Of a DNA stretch of 40,172 nt, positions 1 to 6,834 are shown piece by piece (within the stretch, counting starts at the first letter, position 1; each line of letters opens with the position of its first letter). The stretch lies in IMG/VR virus record IMGVR_UViG_3300005082_000091, positions 1 to 40,172 of that record. One strand, given 5' to 3'. The notes under the pieces are model-generated. The model was not told the DNA's origin, did not search any database, and saw nothing but the letters and a program-made list of their open reading frames with translations. Position numbers and translations under genes: made by a program. The stretch is from a virus.

Positions 1-1218
1 TTTTTTATGACCAGAGCTTTTTTTGTTTTTTTTCTTTTCTGCTGCTCTTTCTAATGCTTCCTTGAGCTTGATGACCTTGTCGTTTTCTGCAGGCTTATTT
101 CCCAGGGATGGGATCAAATTGATTTGATCCCTTAGTTGGTCAATGGATGTGTGCTGATAAATTCTGGTGGTTGTATCTGTTCGGGAATGCCCGGCGATCC
201 TGGAAACGGATTTAAGATCTCCGCCGGCGGACAGCATCATTGTGACGGCTGCATGCCGGAAATCATACATTCTGATTCGGCGGGTGATGCCGGCGCGGCG
301 TTTGGCGTTGCCGTATGCTTTTTTTATGGAGCTGATCGGTTTCCCGTTGAACGTGATGATTTCCGGTGCCCGCTTCTCATGGTCCTCTTTTTTCCAGCTG
401 ACTAAATCCGTTTCGAGGTCTGGGTGAAGAGGGACGTTCCGGAAAGGCAGGCCGTTTTTTTTTGCCGATACAATATAAATGGCTTTTTCTATAAAATCGA
501 CATCATCCCATGTCAGGCTGAACAGTTCTTTTTCCCCAGGCCGCAGCCCGGTGAAATATGAGATTTTAAGGGCGCGGATTAAATGCGGGGCCGCATTTGC
601 AAGGATGGCTTTAACCTCCTCCGGGGTAGGGGGCTTGATGCGTTTGTCGTCTTTTTTAGGTTTTTTGTGCCCCAGTACAGGGTTGGTCAGGAGAAATTTC
701 TTTTCAACGGCCCAGTTTAATATGGCTTGGATGTCGCACAGCTCACGGTTGACGGATGACCTGGACACCATTTTGGGCTTGCCGTCCGGCAGAAAAATAG
801 GTTCTGATTTTTTCCTCTTGCCGGATCCCCGGGTGACGGTCTGCTGGGTTGAGAGTCTTTTTTCAACATATGCGTCCAGGCGCTTATGGGTCAGCCCGGC
901 CGCCTGAAGGTGGCCGAGTTGCGGTAGGATCGTTCCGAGAAGGGAATAGTAGAGATTTTTTTTTGATGTTTCCTCAAGATCTATCAGTCCCTTTATCTTT
1001 ATGTATTCGGAGGCCAGTTCCCCAAAGGTGACGCCCTGGTGGACTGGTGTGGGGTCTTTTTTATATCCTCTTATAATACCGAGCGCTTTTAATTCTGCGT
1101 CCCGTTCTTCTGCGCGTAACTGGGCTTCAGGGCCACGGCCAAAAAACTCCCTTTTTTGTTTGCCATCCAGTGTGTAATAGCAAAAAAAACGGCCGTCTTT
1201 TTTTTGTCCTACTGCCAT
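1..1218 (-). CDS. int: Prophage tyrosine integrase, 3' end cut by window edge
   Basis: This gene encodes a tyrosine recombinase that should integrate and excise the prophage. Reading begins at ATG 1218 and stays open for 406 codons to the window edge, so the stop codon is missing. The N-terminus (MAVGQKKDGRFFCYY) resembles an arm-binding domain, and a SAM-like core-binding domain follows. The catalytic domain carries TGLRPGE (first Arg), YDFRH (second Arg and following His), GHSRTDTTTR and the nucleophile Tyr in RIYQHT. The first His of the usual HxxR box is Tyr here. The tail is Lys-rich. The gene sits 25 bp downstream of the lipoprotein gene on the same strand, last in the lysogeny block. 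Function is confident; the exact attachment site is not visible. Confidence 0.93.
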   Translation of the reverse strand, partial: MAVGQKKDGRFFCYYTLDGKQKREFFGRGPEAQLRAEERDAELKALGIIRGYKKDPTPVHQGVTFGELASEYIKIKGLIDLEETSKKNLYYSLLGTILPQLGHLQAAGLTHKRLDAYVEKRLSTQQTVTRGSGKRKKSEPIFLPDGKPKMVSRSSVNRELCDIQAILNWAVEKKFLLTNPVLGHKKPKKDDKRIKPPTPEEVKAILANAAPHLIRALKISYFTGLRPGEKELFSLTWDDVDFIEKAIYIVSAKKNGLPFRNVPLHPDLETDLVSWKKEDHEKRAPEIITFNGKPISSIKKAYGNAKRRAGITRRIRMYDFRHAAVTMMLSAGGDLKSVSRIAGHSRTDTTTRIYQHTSIDQLRDQINLIPSLGNKPAENDKVIKLKEALERAAEKKKNKKSSGHKK

Positions 1219-1243
1219 TGGCTTGATTTAATCCAATATTGAT

Positions 1244-1810
1244 TTAATATTCTTTTCTCTTCATTTTTGGACTTTGTTCGGGCTCTTTTTGAGGGTTAGA
1301 TAATTCTACAATGTGTTTAGCGGATTCTTTTATCAAAACTCTTCTTGATGTTTCCTCTCCGCCAAAAGCGGTTCCTGCCCCATATTCCCCAAGGTATTCA
1401 TCCATACCTGTAAATCTTTCCTGGCCGTCCATTTTTGCCAATATTTCCCCTTTTTGGTCCGTATATTCAGCGGTGTAGACAAGAGATCCGCGACCAGCAC
1501 CAAATCCTATTAAAAATCTAACCCCTGCGTTGCCAGGTGAAAACCATGTGACATATACATTTAAGTCGATATGGTCATTTTCATCATCATCGACAATATT
1601 AAATCCTGATACCCTTAACTTGCTTTTCAATTCCATGGTCAACATTTCAATTATTGACGACTCGATATCACATCCGGAAACATTAATACGAACAGACTTT
1701 GATGTTTTTTTTAAGTCTTCTTTTGGGGGTAGTTCTATTTGTTTTGTTGAGCAGCCTGCGAGGGTGAAAAATAAAAAGAGAACTGTTATTGTTTTTAATT
1801 TTTTGTTCAT
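1244..1810 (-). CDS. Phage-borne outer-membrane lipoprotein, DUF4410-like
   Basis: The 188-aa product has a lipoprotein signal: Lys-rich start, hydrophobic stretch, then a lipobox ending in LAGC with the lipidated Cys at residue 20. The mature part has a Gly-rich segment (GFGAGRGSLVYTAEY) typical of DUF4410-like lipoproteins, and a charged tail. It lies between the integrase and the HsdR-N-like gene in the minus-strand lysogeny block, the usual place for genes expressed from a silent prophage. By analogy with known prophage lipoproteins (lambda Bor, superinfection-exclusion lipoproteins) it may alter the host surface or block related phages. That role is inference; the lipoprotein call is solid. 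Confidence 0.75.
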   Translation of the reverse strand: MNKKLKTITVLFLFFTLAGCSTKQIELPPKEDLKKTSKSVRINVSGCDIESSIIEMLTMELKSKLRVSGFNIVDDDENDHIDLNVYVTWFSPGNAGVRFLIGFGAGRGSLVYTAEYTDQKGEILAKMDGQERFTGMDEYLGEYGAGTAFGGEETSRRVLIKESAKHIVELSNPQKEPEQSPKMKRKEY

Positions 1811-1875
1811 TTTGTTCCCTGTTATTTTTAATTATTCAGTCCATAATGGCATATCAGTTGTTAAGTAGGTATACT

Positions 1876-2958
1876 CTATAAATCTTCAGATCCGCTGTAG
1901 TTTTCTATTGTTTTGCGCAATAAGTCGGAAAAAGTGTATATGTCATTCAAGTTATCAATAGGATGCCGTGTCTCTTTTTTTTCTGTGTCGAATATTCCAA
2001 TGTATTTTTGTTTGGTATTAAAATGTAGTCGGCATATAGGCTTTCTGTTATTATCATCAAGTAAAATACCGAAATATGACTTAGTATCGCGGTAAAATAT
2101 TCTTTCCGGATCGACCTCTTTTCTTACAATAGCTTTTACGATGAAATAACCTTCAAGCTCCTCTTCTGTTGTTACAATTCCAGGTTTATCATTTTGATCT
2201 ATATCTTCGTTTTCATGTGATTCGATGTTGTCTACACCGTGTTCTTCGCTTGACAATACGGATGTTAACCTATTATTTATTTCTGAATTAATATGGAGCC
2301 TTAACGCCTTTTTTGTGATTACTGTGAATTGTTCGAGAATAGCAGGCGTTATTCTTTTAGGGTATACTTGAGCTGTAAAAAATTTAATAAATTCTGGGCT
2401 CGGTTCTGTGAATTGATCTTGGATTAAGAGTCGAATCTGTCTAATGTATTTTAAATCATTTGCAGTTGATAACATTGACTCCATTTCAAAATCAGGTTTT
2501 GATAGCTTCTTTACCTCCTTAAGCAAAGACGTGTCTATATTTTCAAGATCTAATTCCATAAACGGTTTTTCATCCATAATATTGGCTTCATCAAGATCTG
2601 AAAAGAAATGATACTGGATGCCATTTGTCAGAATACCTATCCTGGCAGATGTAACGTGAAAATACCGTCTTAATTGGGCTGCATTTACGTTAGATAAGCA
2701 ACTTTGGCACCATTTGCATTCATATAAGAAAATAGGCTTACCATCAATGCACACAGCATAATCTACACGTTCTCCTTTTTTCATACCTACATCAGCTATG
2801 AATTCAGGCATCACTTCGGTTGGGTCAAATACATTGTAGCCCAATGCATTTATGAAAGGTAAGATAAGAGAGTTTTTTGTTGCCTCTTCATTTAATATTT
2901 TATTTTTTATGTTTGGTATTGTTTCTGCTATTTCTGTTATTTGTTTTTCGAAAGTCAT
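1876..2958 (-). CDS. Stand-alone HsdR N-terminal-like PD-(D/E)xK nuclease protein
   Basis: The 360-aa protein begins with a domain like the N-terminus of type I restriction HsdR subunits. It shows the nuclease signature: PEFIADVG, then RVDYAV with the acidic residue, and LYECKW giving the ExK pair at about residues 80-82. There is no helicase domain and no HsdM or HsdS gene nearby, so this is not a full type I system. The C-terminal third (from about residue 270) is an unrecognised domain with repeated short beta-type segments. The start at 2958 has a GAAAGGT ribosome-binding site. It lies between repressor and lipoprotein in the lysogeny block, a favoured place for prophage defence genes. 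A role in excluding other phages is inferred, not shown. Confidence 0.7.
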   Translation of the reverse strand: MTFEKQITEIAETIPNIKNKILNEEATKNSLILPFINALGYNVFDPTEVMPEFIADVGMKKGERVDYAVCIDGKPIFLYECKWCQSCLSNVNAAQLRRYFHVTSARIGILTNGIQYHFFSDLDEANIMDEKPFMELDLENIDTSLLKEVKKLSKPDFEMESMLSTANDLKYIRQIRLLIQDQFTEPSPEFIKFFTAQVYPKRITPAILEQFTVITKKALRLHINSEINNRLTSVLSSEEHGVDNIESHENEDIDQNDKPGIVTTEEELEGYFIVKAIVRKEVDPERIFYRDTKSYFGILLDDNNRKPICRLHFNTKQKYIGIFDTEKKETRHPIDNLNDIYTFSDLLRKTIENYSGSEDL

Positions 2959-3051
2959 ATTTATTACCTTTCATTTATAACGGGCATATTTTACACTTTA
3001 TTATCTTGTTTTCATCATTCTATTTTTAAAGGGAATTTTATTATCTTGCAG

Positions 3052-3558
3052 CTATGGGTCGTTATTTGACGCCTTCTTTTTTGATGACTCTTGTTCAGCT
3101 TTAAGTTTTAGCAAATAGAGTGTTGTTTCTGCATCTCTTAATGCAAATGGATCGATCTGCTCTATTTCCAATAATAGTTCATTTAGTTTTAGGGCGAGTT
3201 CTTTTTGTTTAAATGACTCTATAACTTGTCTGTGGCGTTGAGTTGTAATATCAGTTGGTTGTTTATTTATTTGGTTCTCTTCTTTTATTATACGGCGGAT
3301 CTCGTCCTCATTTAAGGTTGGGTTTTCACGCTTCTTTAATTCTTCCCTTCCAGCAGCCAATATATCGTCATAGTCAAGCCTAAATTCATCAACCCATCTT
3401 CTGATCATATCTGTAGATGGCCTTGAGACATCATTCCAATAATCACTTATAGTGGTTTGAACCTTGCCAACAACCTTGCCTATTCTGGTTTGGTTTACTT
3501 TATTTAGCTTTGCCCATTTTTTAAACCCAAGAACAAATATTTTTACGGTATCTTCCAT
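3052..3558 (-). CDS. Prophage HTH repressor (CI-like), no peptidase domain
   Basis: The 168-aa protein has an N-terminal XRE-type helix-turn-helix at roughly residues 17-50 (motif NQTRIGKVVGKVQTTISDY), followed by a long charged helical region that could be a coiled coil or dimer domain. It is transcribed away from the Cro-like gene across a 146-bp control region, the classic arrangement of a lysogeny repressor. It lacks the S24/LexA-type self-cleaving domain seen in lambda CI, so induction must use another route, for example an antirepressor or a different DNA-damage link. Its promoter is predicted at 3598-3625. The repressor role comes from position plus HTH. Confidence 0.75.
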   Translation of the reverse strand: MEDTVKIFVLGFKKWAKLNKVNQTRIGKVVGKVQTTISDYWNDVSRPSTDMIRRWVDEFRLDYDDILAAGREELKKRENPTLNEDEIRRIIKEENQINKQPTDITTQRHRQVIESFKQKELALKLNELLLEIEQIDPFALRDAETTLYLLKLKAEQESSKKKASNNDP

Positions 3559-3586
3559 ATTCTAAGTATATTTCCCTCTGAATATG

Positions 3587-3639
3587 TAACGCAATACATT
3601 ATAAATACCTTATTTCTATGGTAAATATTATTTGCGTTA
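3587..3639 (-). promoter_or_regulatory. Repressor promoter bracketed by TAACGCAA inverted repeat
   Basis: Reading leftward, a -35 box TTTACC (3625-3620) and a -10 box TATAAT (3603-3598) are separated by 16 bp and face the repressor gene. The 8-bp sequence TAACGCAA (3587-3594) and its exact reverse complement TTGCGTTA (3632-3639) bracket the promoter. This symmetry suggests an operator pair for autoregulation or for the Cro-like protein. Boxes and repeats are seen directly; protein binding is inferred. Confidence 0.6.
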
Positions 3640-3656
3640 TATTTTTATGGGTTTTT

Positions 3657-3700
3657 CACATATTATTGTTGACATGATAAAAATACCGTAATAATATGTG
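3657..3700 (+). promoter_or_regulatory. Early rightward promoter with 11-bp inverted-repeat operator
   Basis: A consensus -35 box TTGACA (3669-3674) and a -10 box TAATAT (3692-3697) are spaced by exactly 17 bp and face the Cro-like gene. CACATATTATT (3657-3667) and its perfect reverse complement AATAATATGTG (3690-3700) bracket the promoter, and the right arm covers the -10 box. The repeat differs from the TAACGCAA pair around the opposing promoter. A start about 7 bp after the -10 box would fall at roughly 3704, almost on the start codon of the next gene. Confidence 0.68.
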
Positions 3701-3704
3701 TATC

Positions 3705-3932
3705 ATGATGACACAGACAGAAATAGCAAACTACTTCAGAGCCAAGTATGGGACAAAAATATCACAGGATCGTGTTAGCAACCTTACGAGAGGTAAGGAG
3801 CGAGTCTCATGGCCATTTGCAAACGACTTGGCGCAGGAATTCCCAGGCAAAGACGTCCGTGGCTGGAAGAACGCAACCCCAGAAGACCTTAAGCGAGCCT
3901 TCGAGCAATTAAATATAAAAGAGGTCGCATAA
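3705..3932 (+). CDS. Cro-like early regulator, probably leaderless
   Basis: The 75-aa product is a small HTH-type protein of Cro/YdaS character (TQTEIANYFRAKYG, then SQDRVSNLTRG) facing the repressor gene across a divergent control region. An in-frame ATG at 3696 lies inside the predicted -10 box and cannot be used by that promoter, so the start is taken as ATG 3705, with 3708 as alternative. No Shine-Dalgarno sequence precedes either. With transcription predicted to start near 3704, the message would be essentially leaderless, like lambda cI from PRM. The stop overlaps the next start (TAATG). Confidence 0.68.
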   Translation: MMTQTEIANYFRAKYGTKISQDRVSNLTRGKERVSWPFANDLAQEFPGKDVRGWKNATPEDLKRAFEQLNIKEVA

Positions 3933-4387
3933 TGAAAACAGTCCCAACAGTTCAGCAACAGACAGGATGGGAAAGGTCAATTTGCGCACCAATGATGATA
4001 TGCCAGGACAATGAAGCGCTGAATAAAATCTCCCAGTACAATTTTGACCTTGATGACAAAGATTTCATAGCCTACCACAAATCAAGAACAGGTATCTGTA
4101 TCGGCAATGAAGAAAATCCTGAACTTGCCAGATTTTTATTGCTTTCCCCTGGGGCAGACACGTGGCTTCTGACCTCTCACGATTACAAATATTCAAAATC
4201 AAACGGACCTGTGACTTTCGGAGAGGCACGTGAATTGAGCGTTAAGTTCAATAAAATCATGAAAGCAAGGCTCCAGGATTCTTGGGAGTTGTTTGTTTTA
4301 AAAGGCCGGCAAGCTTTGGCTGTTCCAGGTGTTGACCATTCAACTTTGGATTTTATTCATCCCGGGTCAGCGGCTGATTCGGCTTAA
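3932..4387 (+). CDS. Early phage protein of unknown function
   Basis: The 151-aa protein is the second gene of the rightward early operon, with its ATG overlapping the stop of the Cro-like gene. It is a soluble mixed alpha/beta protein with no signal peptide, transmembrane segment or recognised motif; the middle part (ENPELARFLLLSPGADTWLL) is the most distinctive. Tight coupling to the Cro-like gene and position before CII suggest an early regulatory or accessory role, which is inference. The overlap and coding character make the gene itself likely. Confidence 0.6.
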   Translation: MKTVPTVQQQTGWERSICAPMMICQDNEALNKISQYNFDLDDKDFIAYHKSRTGICIGNEENPELARFLLLSPGADTWLLTSHDYKYSKSNGPVTFGEARELSVKFNKIMKARLQDSWELFVLKGRQALAVPGVDHSTLDFIHPGSAADSA

Positions 4388-4456
4388 CTTTTACATGCTT
4401 AATGGTAACAGGCGCAAAGGATATTAAAAAAGCAGTTAATAAAGGAGATGTCTACA

Positions 4457-4909
4457 ATGTGTGATCTTAATGATGCCTTCAAGCTGATGATCGAGGAAAC
4501 ACCAGGCATGACTTACAAAAAGCTTGCCATGATGATCGGTGAAGAAAATTGGAAAAAATTACAGGCGCTTTTTGATCCTGACAGAGAGGACCGGCCGTTC
4601 CAGATGAAGCACATGATTCCAACCATGGCGGCATGCAACGACCTTACGCCGCTTCATCTCATGAATGCACATTTCGGATTATCTACTTTTCAACTCAATA
4701 CAAAGGAAGTGGCCATCGGTGCCCAGGCTGTTCTGGACCTGCTTGAAGAAACAACAGGTGCAGGGAATGCCATAACCCATGCAATAAGCCCAAATTCACC
4801 CGGTGGCCGTGACTTGACCAGGGAAGAACGTCAACGGTGTTTAACCAAAGCTTTGTCCGCAATGTCTGTTCTTATGGGCGTTGTTAACGCATTGCAAGAG
4901 CAAGAATAA
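4457..4909 (+). CDS. Phage regulatory protein CII, CP76-like
   Basis: The 150-aa protein resembles the phage regulatory CII (CP76) family of P2/186-type phages: an N-terminal HTH-like region (LMIEETPGMTYKKLAMMIG), then a middle part with MKHMIPTMAACNDLTPLHLM and a helical C-terminus. In that family the protein helps decide between lysis and lysogeny by activating repressor transcription. The ATG at 4457 is chosen because AAAGGAG (4441-4447) lies 9 bp upstream; an earlier ATG at 4448 would overlap the ribosome-binding site. Family is assigned by recognition only, so the regulatory role is moderately sure. Confidence 0.68.
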   Translation: MCDLNDAFKLMIEETPGMTYKKLAMMIGEENWKKLQALFDPDREDRPFQMKHMIPTMAACNDLTPLHLMNAHFGLSTFQLNTKEVAIGAQAVLDLLEETTGAGNAITHAISPNSPGGRDLTREERQRCLTKALSAMSVLMGVVNALQEQE

Positions 4910-4919
4910 GGAGTCTGAC

Positions 4920-5216
4920 ATGATCTGTAAGCCATACAAAGCAATAGTATCTGAAAGAAACTGCATCACCAGGCAACATATAATTGCCACTGGCCACACC
5001 ATTTCAGGGTGGGGTAATAACGGCCGGGAAGAACTCCATGACGATGCCTGCAGAACCTGTGAAAAAGGCAAAAAGCTTTATGAACAGGCCAAGGCCGATG
5101 GGCGGTTGTCCCAGATAAAATTAGGCCGGAGGCGGCGTTCTAATTCGAAGGCCCGGGATATAGCAGAGATGGCTTTTATTGCTTACCGTGCTCAAAATGC
5201 ATGCGTAGGATGGTGA
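4920..5216 (+). CDS. Small early phage protein, unknown
   Basis: The 98-aa product starts at ATG 4920 behind an AAGGAG site, 10 bp after the CII gene. It contains His and Cys residues that might bind metal (HDDACRTCEKGKK), a basic stretch KLGRRRRSNSKAR, and a short helical tail. The basic run suggests nucleic-acid contact, but no family is recognised. Its place in the early operon between CII and replication genes fits an accessory role. Confidence 0.6.
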   Translation: MICKPYKAIVSERNCITRQHIIATGHTISGWGNNGREELHDDACRTCEKGKKLYEQAKADGRLSQIKLGRRRRSNSKARDIAEMAFIAYRAQNACVGW

Positions 5217-5222
5217 TCTGAG

Positions 5223-5414
5223 ATGGCATTGCCGGAAGTTACAGAAGCCGACCGCATGATCAAGATTATTGACGACACGATCCGTGACTTGAAGTTGAGG
5301 CGGGCGGAGATTGTGGCCACGCTGCCCGTTGAGCGGGCAGTTGGTCGGCGTATCACCCATCTGTCAGCGCCTGGTCTACCGACCAGGGCAATCGGAAGCA
5401 GAAAAAAAAGATGA
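5223..5414 (+). CDS. Small basic early protein, unknown
   Basis: The 63-aa product begins at ATG 5223, six bases after the previous stop, so translation is probably coupled. The first half is a helix with alternating acidic and basic residues (DRMIKIIDDTIRDLKLRRAE), and the tail is basic (GSRKKR). No domain is recognised. A short minus-strand reading frame with a strong ribosome-binding site overlaps its 3' end (5353-5472), so the coding claim for this gene is moderate. Confidence 0.5.
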   Translation: MALPEVTEADRMIKIIDDTIRDLKLRRAEIVATLPVERAVGRRITHLSAPGLPTRAIGSRKKR

Positions 5415-5472
5415 CTATAAGGTTCTGCGCCCGGCGCCGTGGTGCTTTTAACAACGGGCTTCTTTTTTTCAT
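5353..5472 (-). CDS. Antisense small ORF with strong Shine-Dalgarno, doubtful
   Basis: On the minus strand, AAGGAGGTAACT leads directly into ATG 5472, an almost ideal initiation site. The frame encodes 39 aa: a basic start (MKKRSPLLKAPRRR), a hydrophobic stretch LIVIFFFCF that could span or enter a membrane, and a polar tail. It runs antisense to the end of the 5223 gene and crosses a terminator-like hairpin. It has the look of a small antisense membrane peptide, but one such strong site per window can occur by chance. Confidence 0.25.
   Translation of the reverse strand: MKKRSPLLKAPRRRAQNLIVIFFFCFRLPWSVDQALTDG
5429..5468 (+). terminator. Terminator-like hairpin followed by T-run
   Basis: GCCCG (5429-5433) pairs with CGGGC (5455-5459) and is followed by TTCTTTTTTT. 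The stem is only 5 bp and the loop is long, so this is weaker than the hairpin just downstream. It lies in the 147-bp gap after the 5223 gene. Confidence 0.3.
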
Positions 5473-5497
5473 AGTTACCTCCTTACGATAAACGCCT

Positions 5498-5532
5498 GCC
5501 GGGGCTGGCCTTTGGTGAACCCGGCTTTTTTT
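5498..5532 (+). terminator. Probable intrinsic terminator or attenuator
   Basis: GCCGGG (5498-5503) pairs with CCCGGC (5520-5525), followed at once by seven T residues (5526-5532). It is the best rho-independent signal in the early region and would divide the regulatory genes from the following early genes unless antitermination acts. The loop of 16 nt is longer than usual. Confidence 0.5.
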
Positions 5533-5561
5533 ACTTTGATTAAAATAAAAGGAGAATTGCA

Positions 5562-5690
5562 GTGAAAAAAGAAACTGGCGCAAAAATTACAGCCTGGCTG
5601 TGCTGGTCAATATTTACAGCAGGTCTTGGTTACGCATGGTGTTACCACCACTGGATGACATGGGCGGCTGCCCAAGGGCTGGCTTTATAA
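5562..5690 (+). CDS. Small single-span membrane protein
   Basis: A GTG start at 5562 follows AAAGGAG with good spacing and opens a 42-aa frame. The product has a short basic start (MKKETGAK), one hydrophobic segment rich in Trp and Ala (ITAWLCWSIFTAGLGYAW), then a His/Trp-rich portion and a short tail. It would be a one-pass inner membrane peptide. It is 26 bp upstream of the next gene. No family recognised; the strong ribosome-binding site and clear membrane segment support it. Confidence 0.5.
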   Translation: MKKETGAKITAWLCWSIFTAGLGYAWCYHHWMTWAAAQGLAL

Positions 5691-5716
5691 CTGTTTATAT
5701 TTGGCAAGGAGGCAAT

Positions 5717-6073
5717 GTGGAGCTTACCAGAGAATTAACAATTGAAGAACTTGAAGGCGGTGCAATTCTGGAGCGTCTTGAGCACGAGCTCCAGGAGGTC
5801 ATCGCAGACTGTTTTGATGTCAACAATGTTCCGGACTCAGCCCGGGAAATCTCATGCAAGATCAAAGTAAAACCGGATCGGAGCCGCAGTGTCATTGAAA
5901 TCACGATCGATACAGGAAACAAGCTTGGCAAACGTCATCCAATCCAGGGGAAGGCTTTTATGGATTCGTATTCCAAAACAGCCCTTGAACCAACGGCAAA
6001 AGAGGATGACATGTTTGACCAGGATGGAAAACCAAATATCTCCGTCATAGGCGGACATCAATCAGAGGGGTAA
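5717..6073 (+). CDS. Phage early protein, 'replication terminator'-like
   Basis: The start is GTG 5717, preceded by AAGGAGG; the frame extends upstream but lacks a better start. The 118-aa product (start MELTRELTIEELEGGA) resembles a small family in phage early regions that is often labelled replication terminator protein: an acidic helical N-terminus, then KIKVKPDRSRSVIEITI and a polar tail. That name should not be read as proven function. It is directly followed by the 6077 gene, with which such proteins often travel. Real gene likely; function unknown. Confidence 0.6.
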   Translation: MELTRELTIEELEGGAILERLEHELQEVIADCFDVNNVPDSAREISCKIKVKPDRSRSVIEITIDTGNKLGKRHPIQGKAFMDSYSKTALEPTAKEDDMFDQDGKPNISVIGGHQSEG

Positions 6074-6076
6074 ACA

Positions 6077-6793
6077 ATGGATGCCATGATCACAAACGCA
6101 ATGCGCGAATTCAAGAGCATGATCGATCTGGATAAGGTCATTGACATTAACGGCAGGCAATACAAAAAAGACGGGTTCAATCCGGTGTTTGAGCCCACGG
6201 TGGACTGCCTCAAAATCCACACCCTTTTTGGTATTGTAGATGCTGTTCAGTCGAACCTTGATCAGGATAGCTTCGACAATGTCCATATAAGGGTATGTTC
6301 TCCAACCCATGTACGCCTGGAAACTGACTCCTTTGGCCCGTTCCTGCAGCGGCATTGTGTCATAGAATCAGACGCATACGTCACAGATTTCTCTTTCGGA
6401 CGGCAGTATAAACCGGAAGATTTTATAATCTCCCTGCTTTCCCAGTTCATGGAAACAGAGCATCGCGACGCTCTTCTTAAAGCCTGTAGTGCCATCACAA
6501 AGGAAAGTGTCGGCACCATGAACGATAACGGCATAAGTCAAAAAATGGAACTAAAGCAGGGAGTGGCCCTGCGGCGGGAAGTTGAATTTAAAAATCCGGT
6601 TTCCCTTCAACCGTTCCGTACCTTTGCAGAGATATCTCAACCGGTATCCGCGTTCGTGTTCAGGGTTCACGACGATGACGACGTGTCCTGTTCCCTTCAC
6701 GAGGCAGACGGGGCAGCATGGAAGCTGAAAGCCATCACTGATATTCGCGACTATTTTAAAAACCAGCTGCCAGAGATTACGGTCATTGCATAA
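6077..6793 (+). CDS. Conserved phage early protein, DUF2303-like
   Basis: The 238-aa protein starts 3 bp after the previous stop, behind GAGGGG. Its C-terminal half shows a pattern known from phage early proteins (PVSLQPFRTFAEISQPVSAF, then EADGAAWKL and a final RDYFKNQLP), comparable in context to the YfdQ/DUF2303 group. There are no catalytic motifs that I recognise. It lies between the terminator-like protein and the P-loop protein, ahead of the replication module. Family assignment is tentative. Confidence 0.6.
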   Translation: MDAMITNAMREFKSMIDLDKVIDINGRQYKKDGFNPVFEPTVDCLKIHTLFGIVDAVQSNLDQDSFDNVHIRVCSPTHVRLETDSFGPFLQRHCVIESDAYVTDFSFGRQYKPEDFIISLLSQFMETEHRDALLKACSAITKESVGTMNDNGISQKMELKQGVALRREVEFKNPVSLQPFRTFAEISQPVSAFVFRVHDDDDVSCSLHEADGAAWKLKAITDIRDYFKNQLPEITVIA

Positions 6794-6801
6794 GCAGCCA
6801 A

Positions 6802-6822
6802 CCCCGGGTTAACAGCCCGGGG
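6802..6822 (+). promoter_or_regulatory. CCCCGGG hairpin just upstream of a start codon
   Basis: CCCCGGG (6802-6808) pairs perfectly with CCCGGGG (6816-6822) around a 7-nt loop, and the GAGGAG ribosome-binding site of the next gene follows within a few bases. No T-run follows, so it is unlikely to be a terminator. It may stabilise the mRNA 5' end or modulate translation. Similar CCCCGG hairpins recur at 17670, 18127 and 18725. Confidence 0.45.
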
Positions 6823-6834
6823 AGAGGAGCCCCT

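Noticed and set aside
4-17. GCTCTGGTCATAAA as the att core repeat with 38689-38702
   Set aside because: The two copies are in opposite orientation, while att cores flanking a prophage must be direct repeats; the direct match is only TATGACCA.
136-1031. Several plus-strand open frames of 60-142 codons
   Set aside because: They lie opposite the integrase gene, whose minus-strand frame has clear recombinase motifs; the plus-strand frames have no protein character or start signals.
2997-3048. Direct repeat TTTATTATCTTG at 2997 and 3037
   Set aside because: Only two 12-bp AT-rich copies in an AT-rich gap; likely chance or part of a weak promoter, no clear function.
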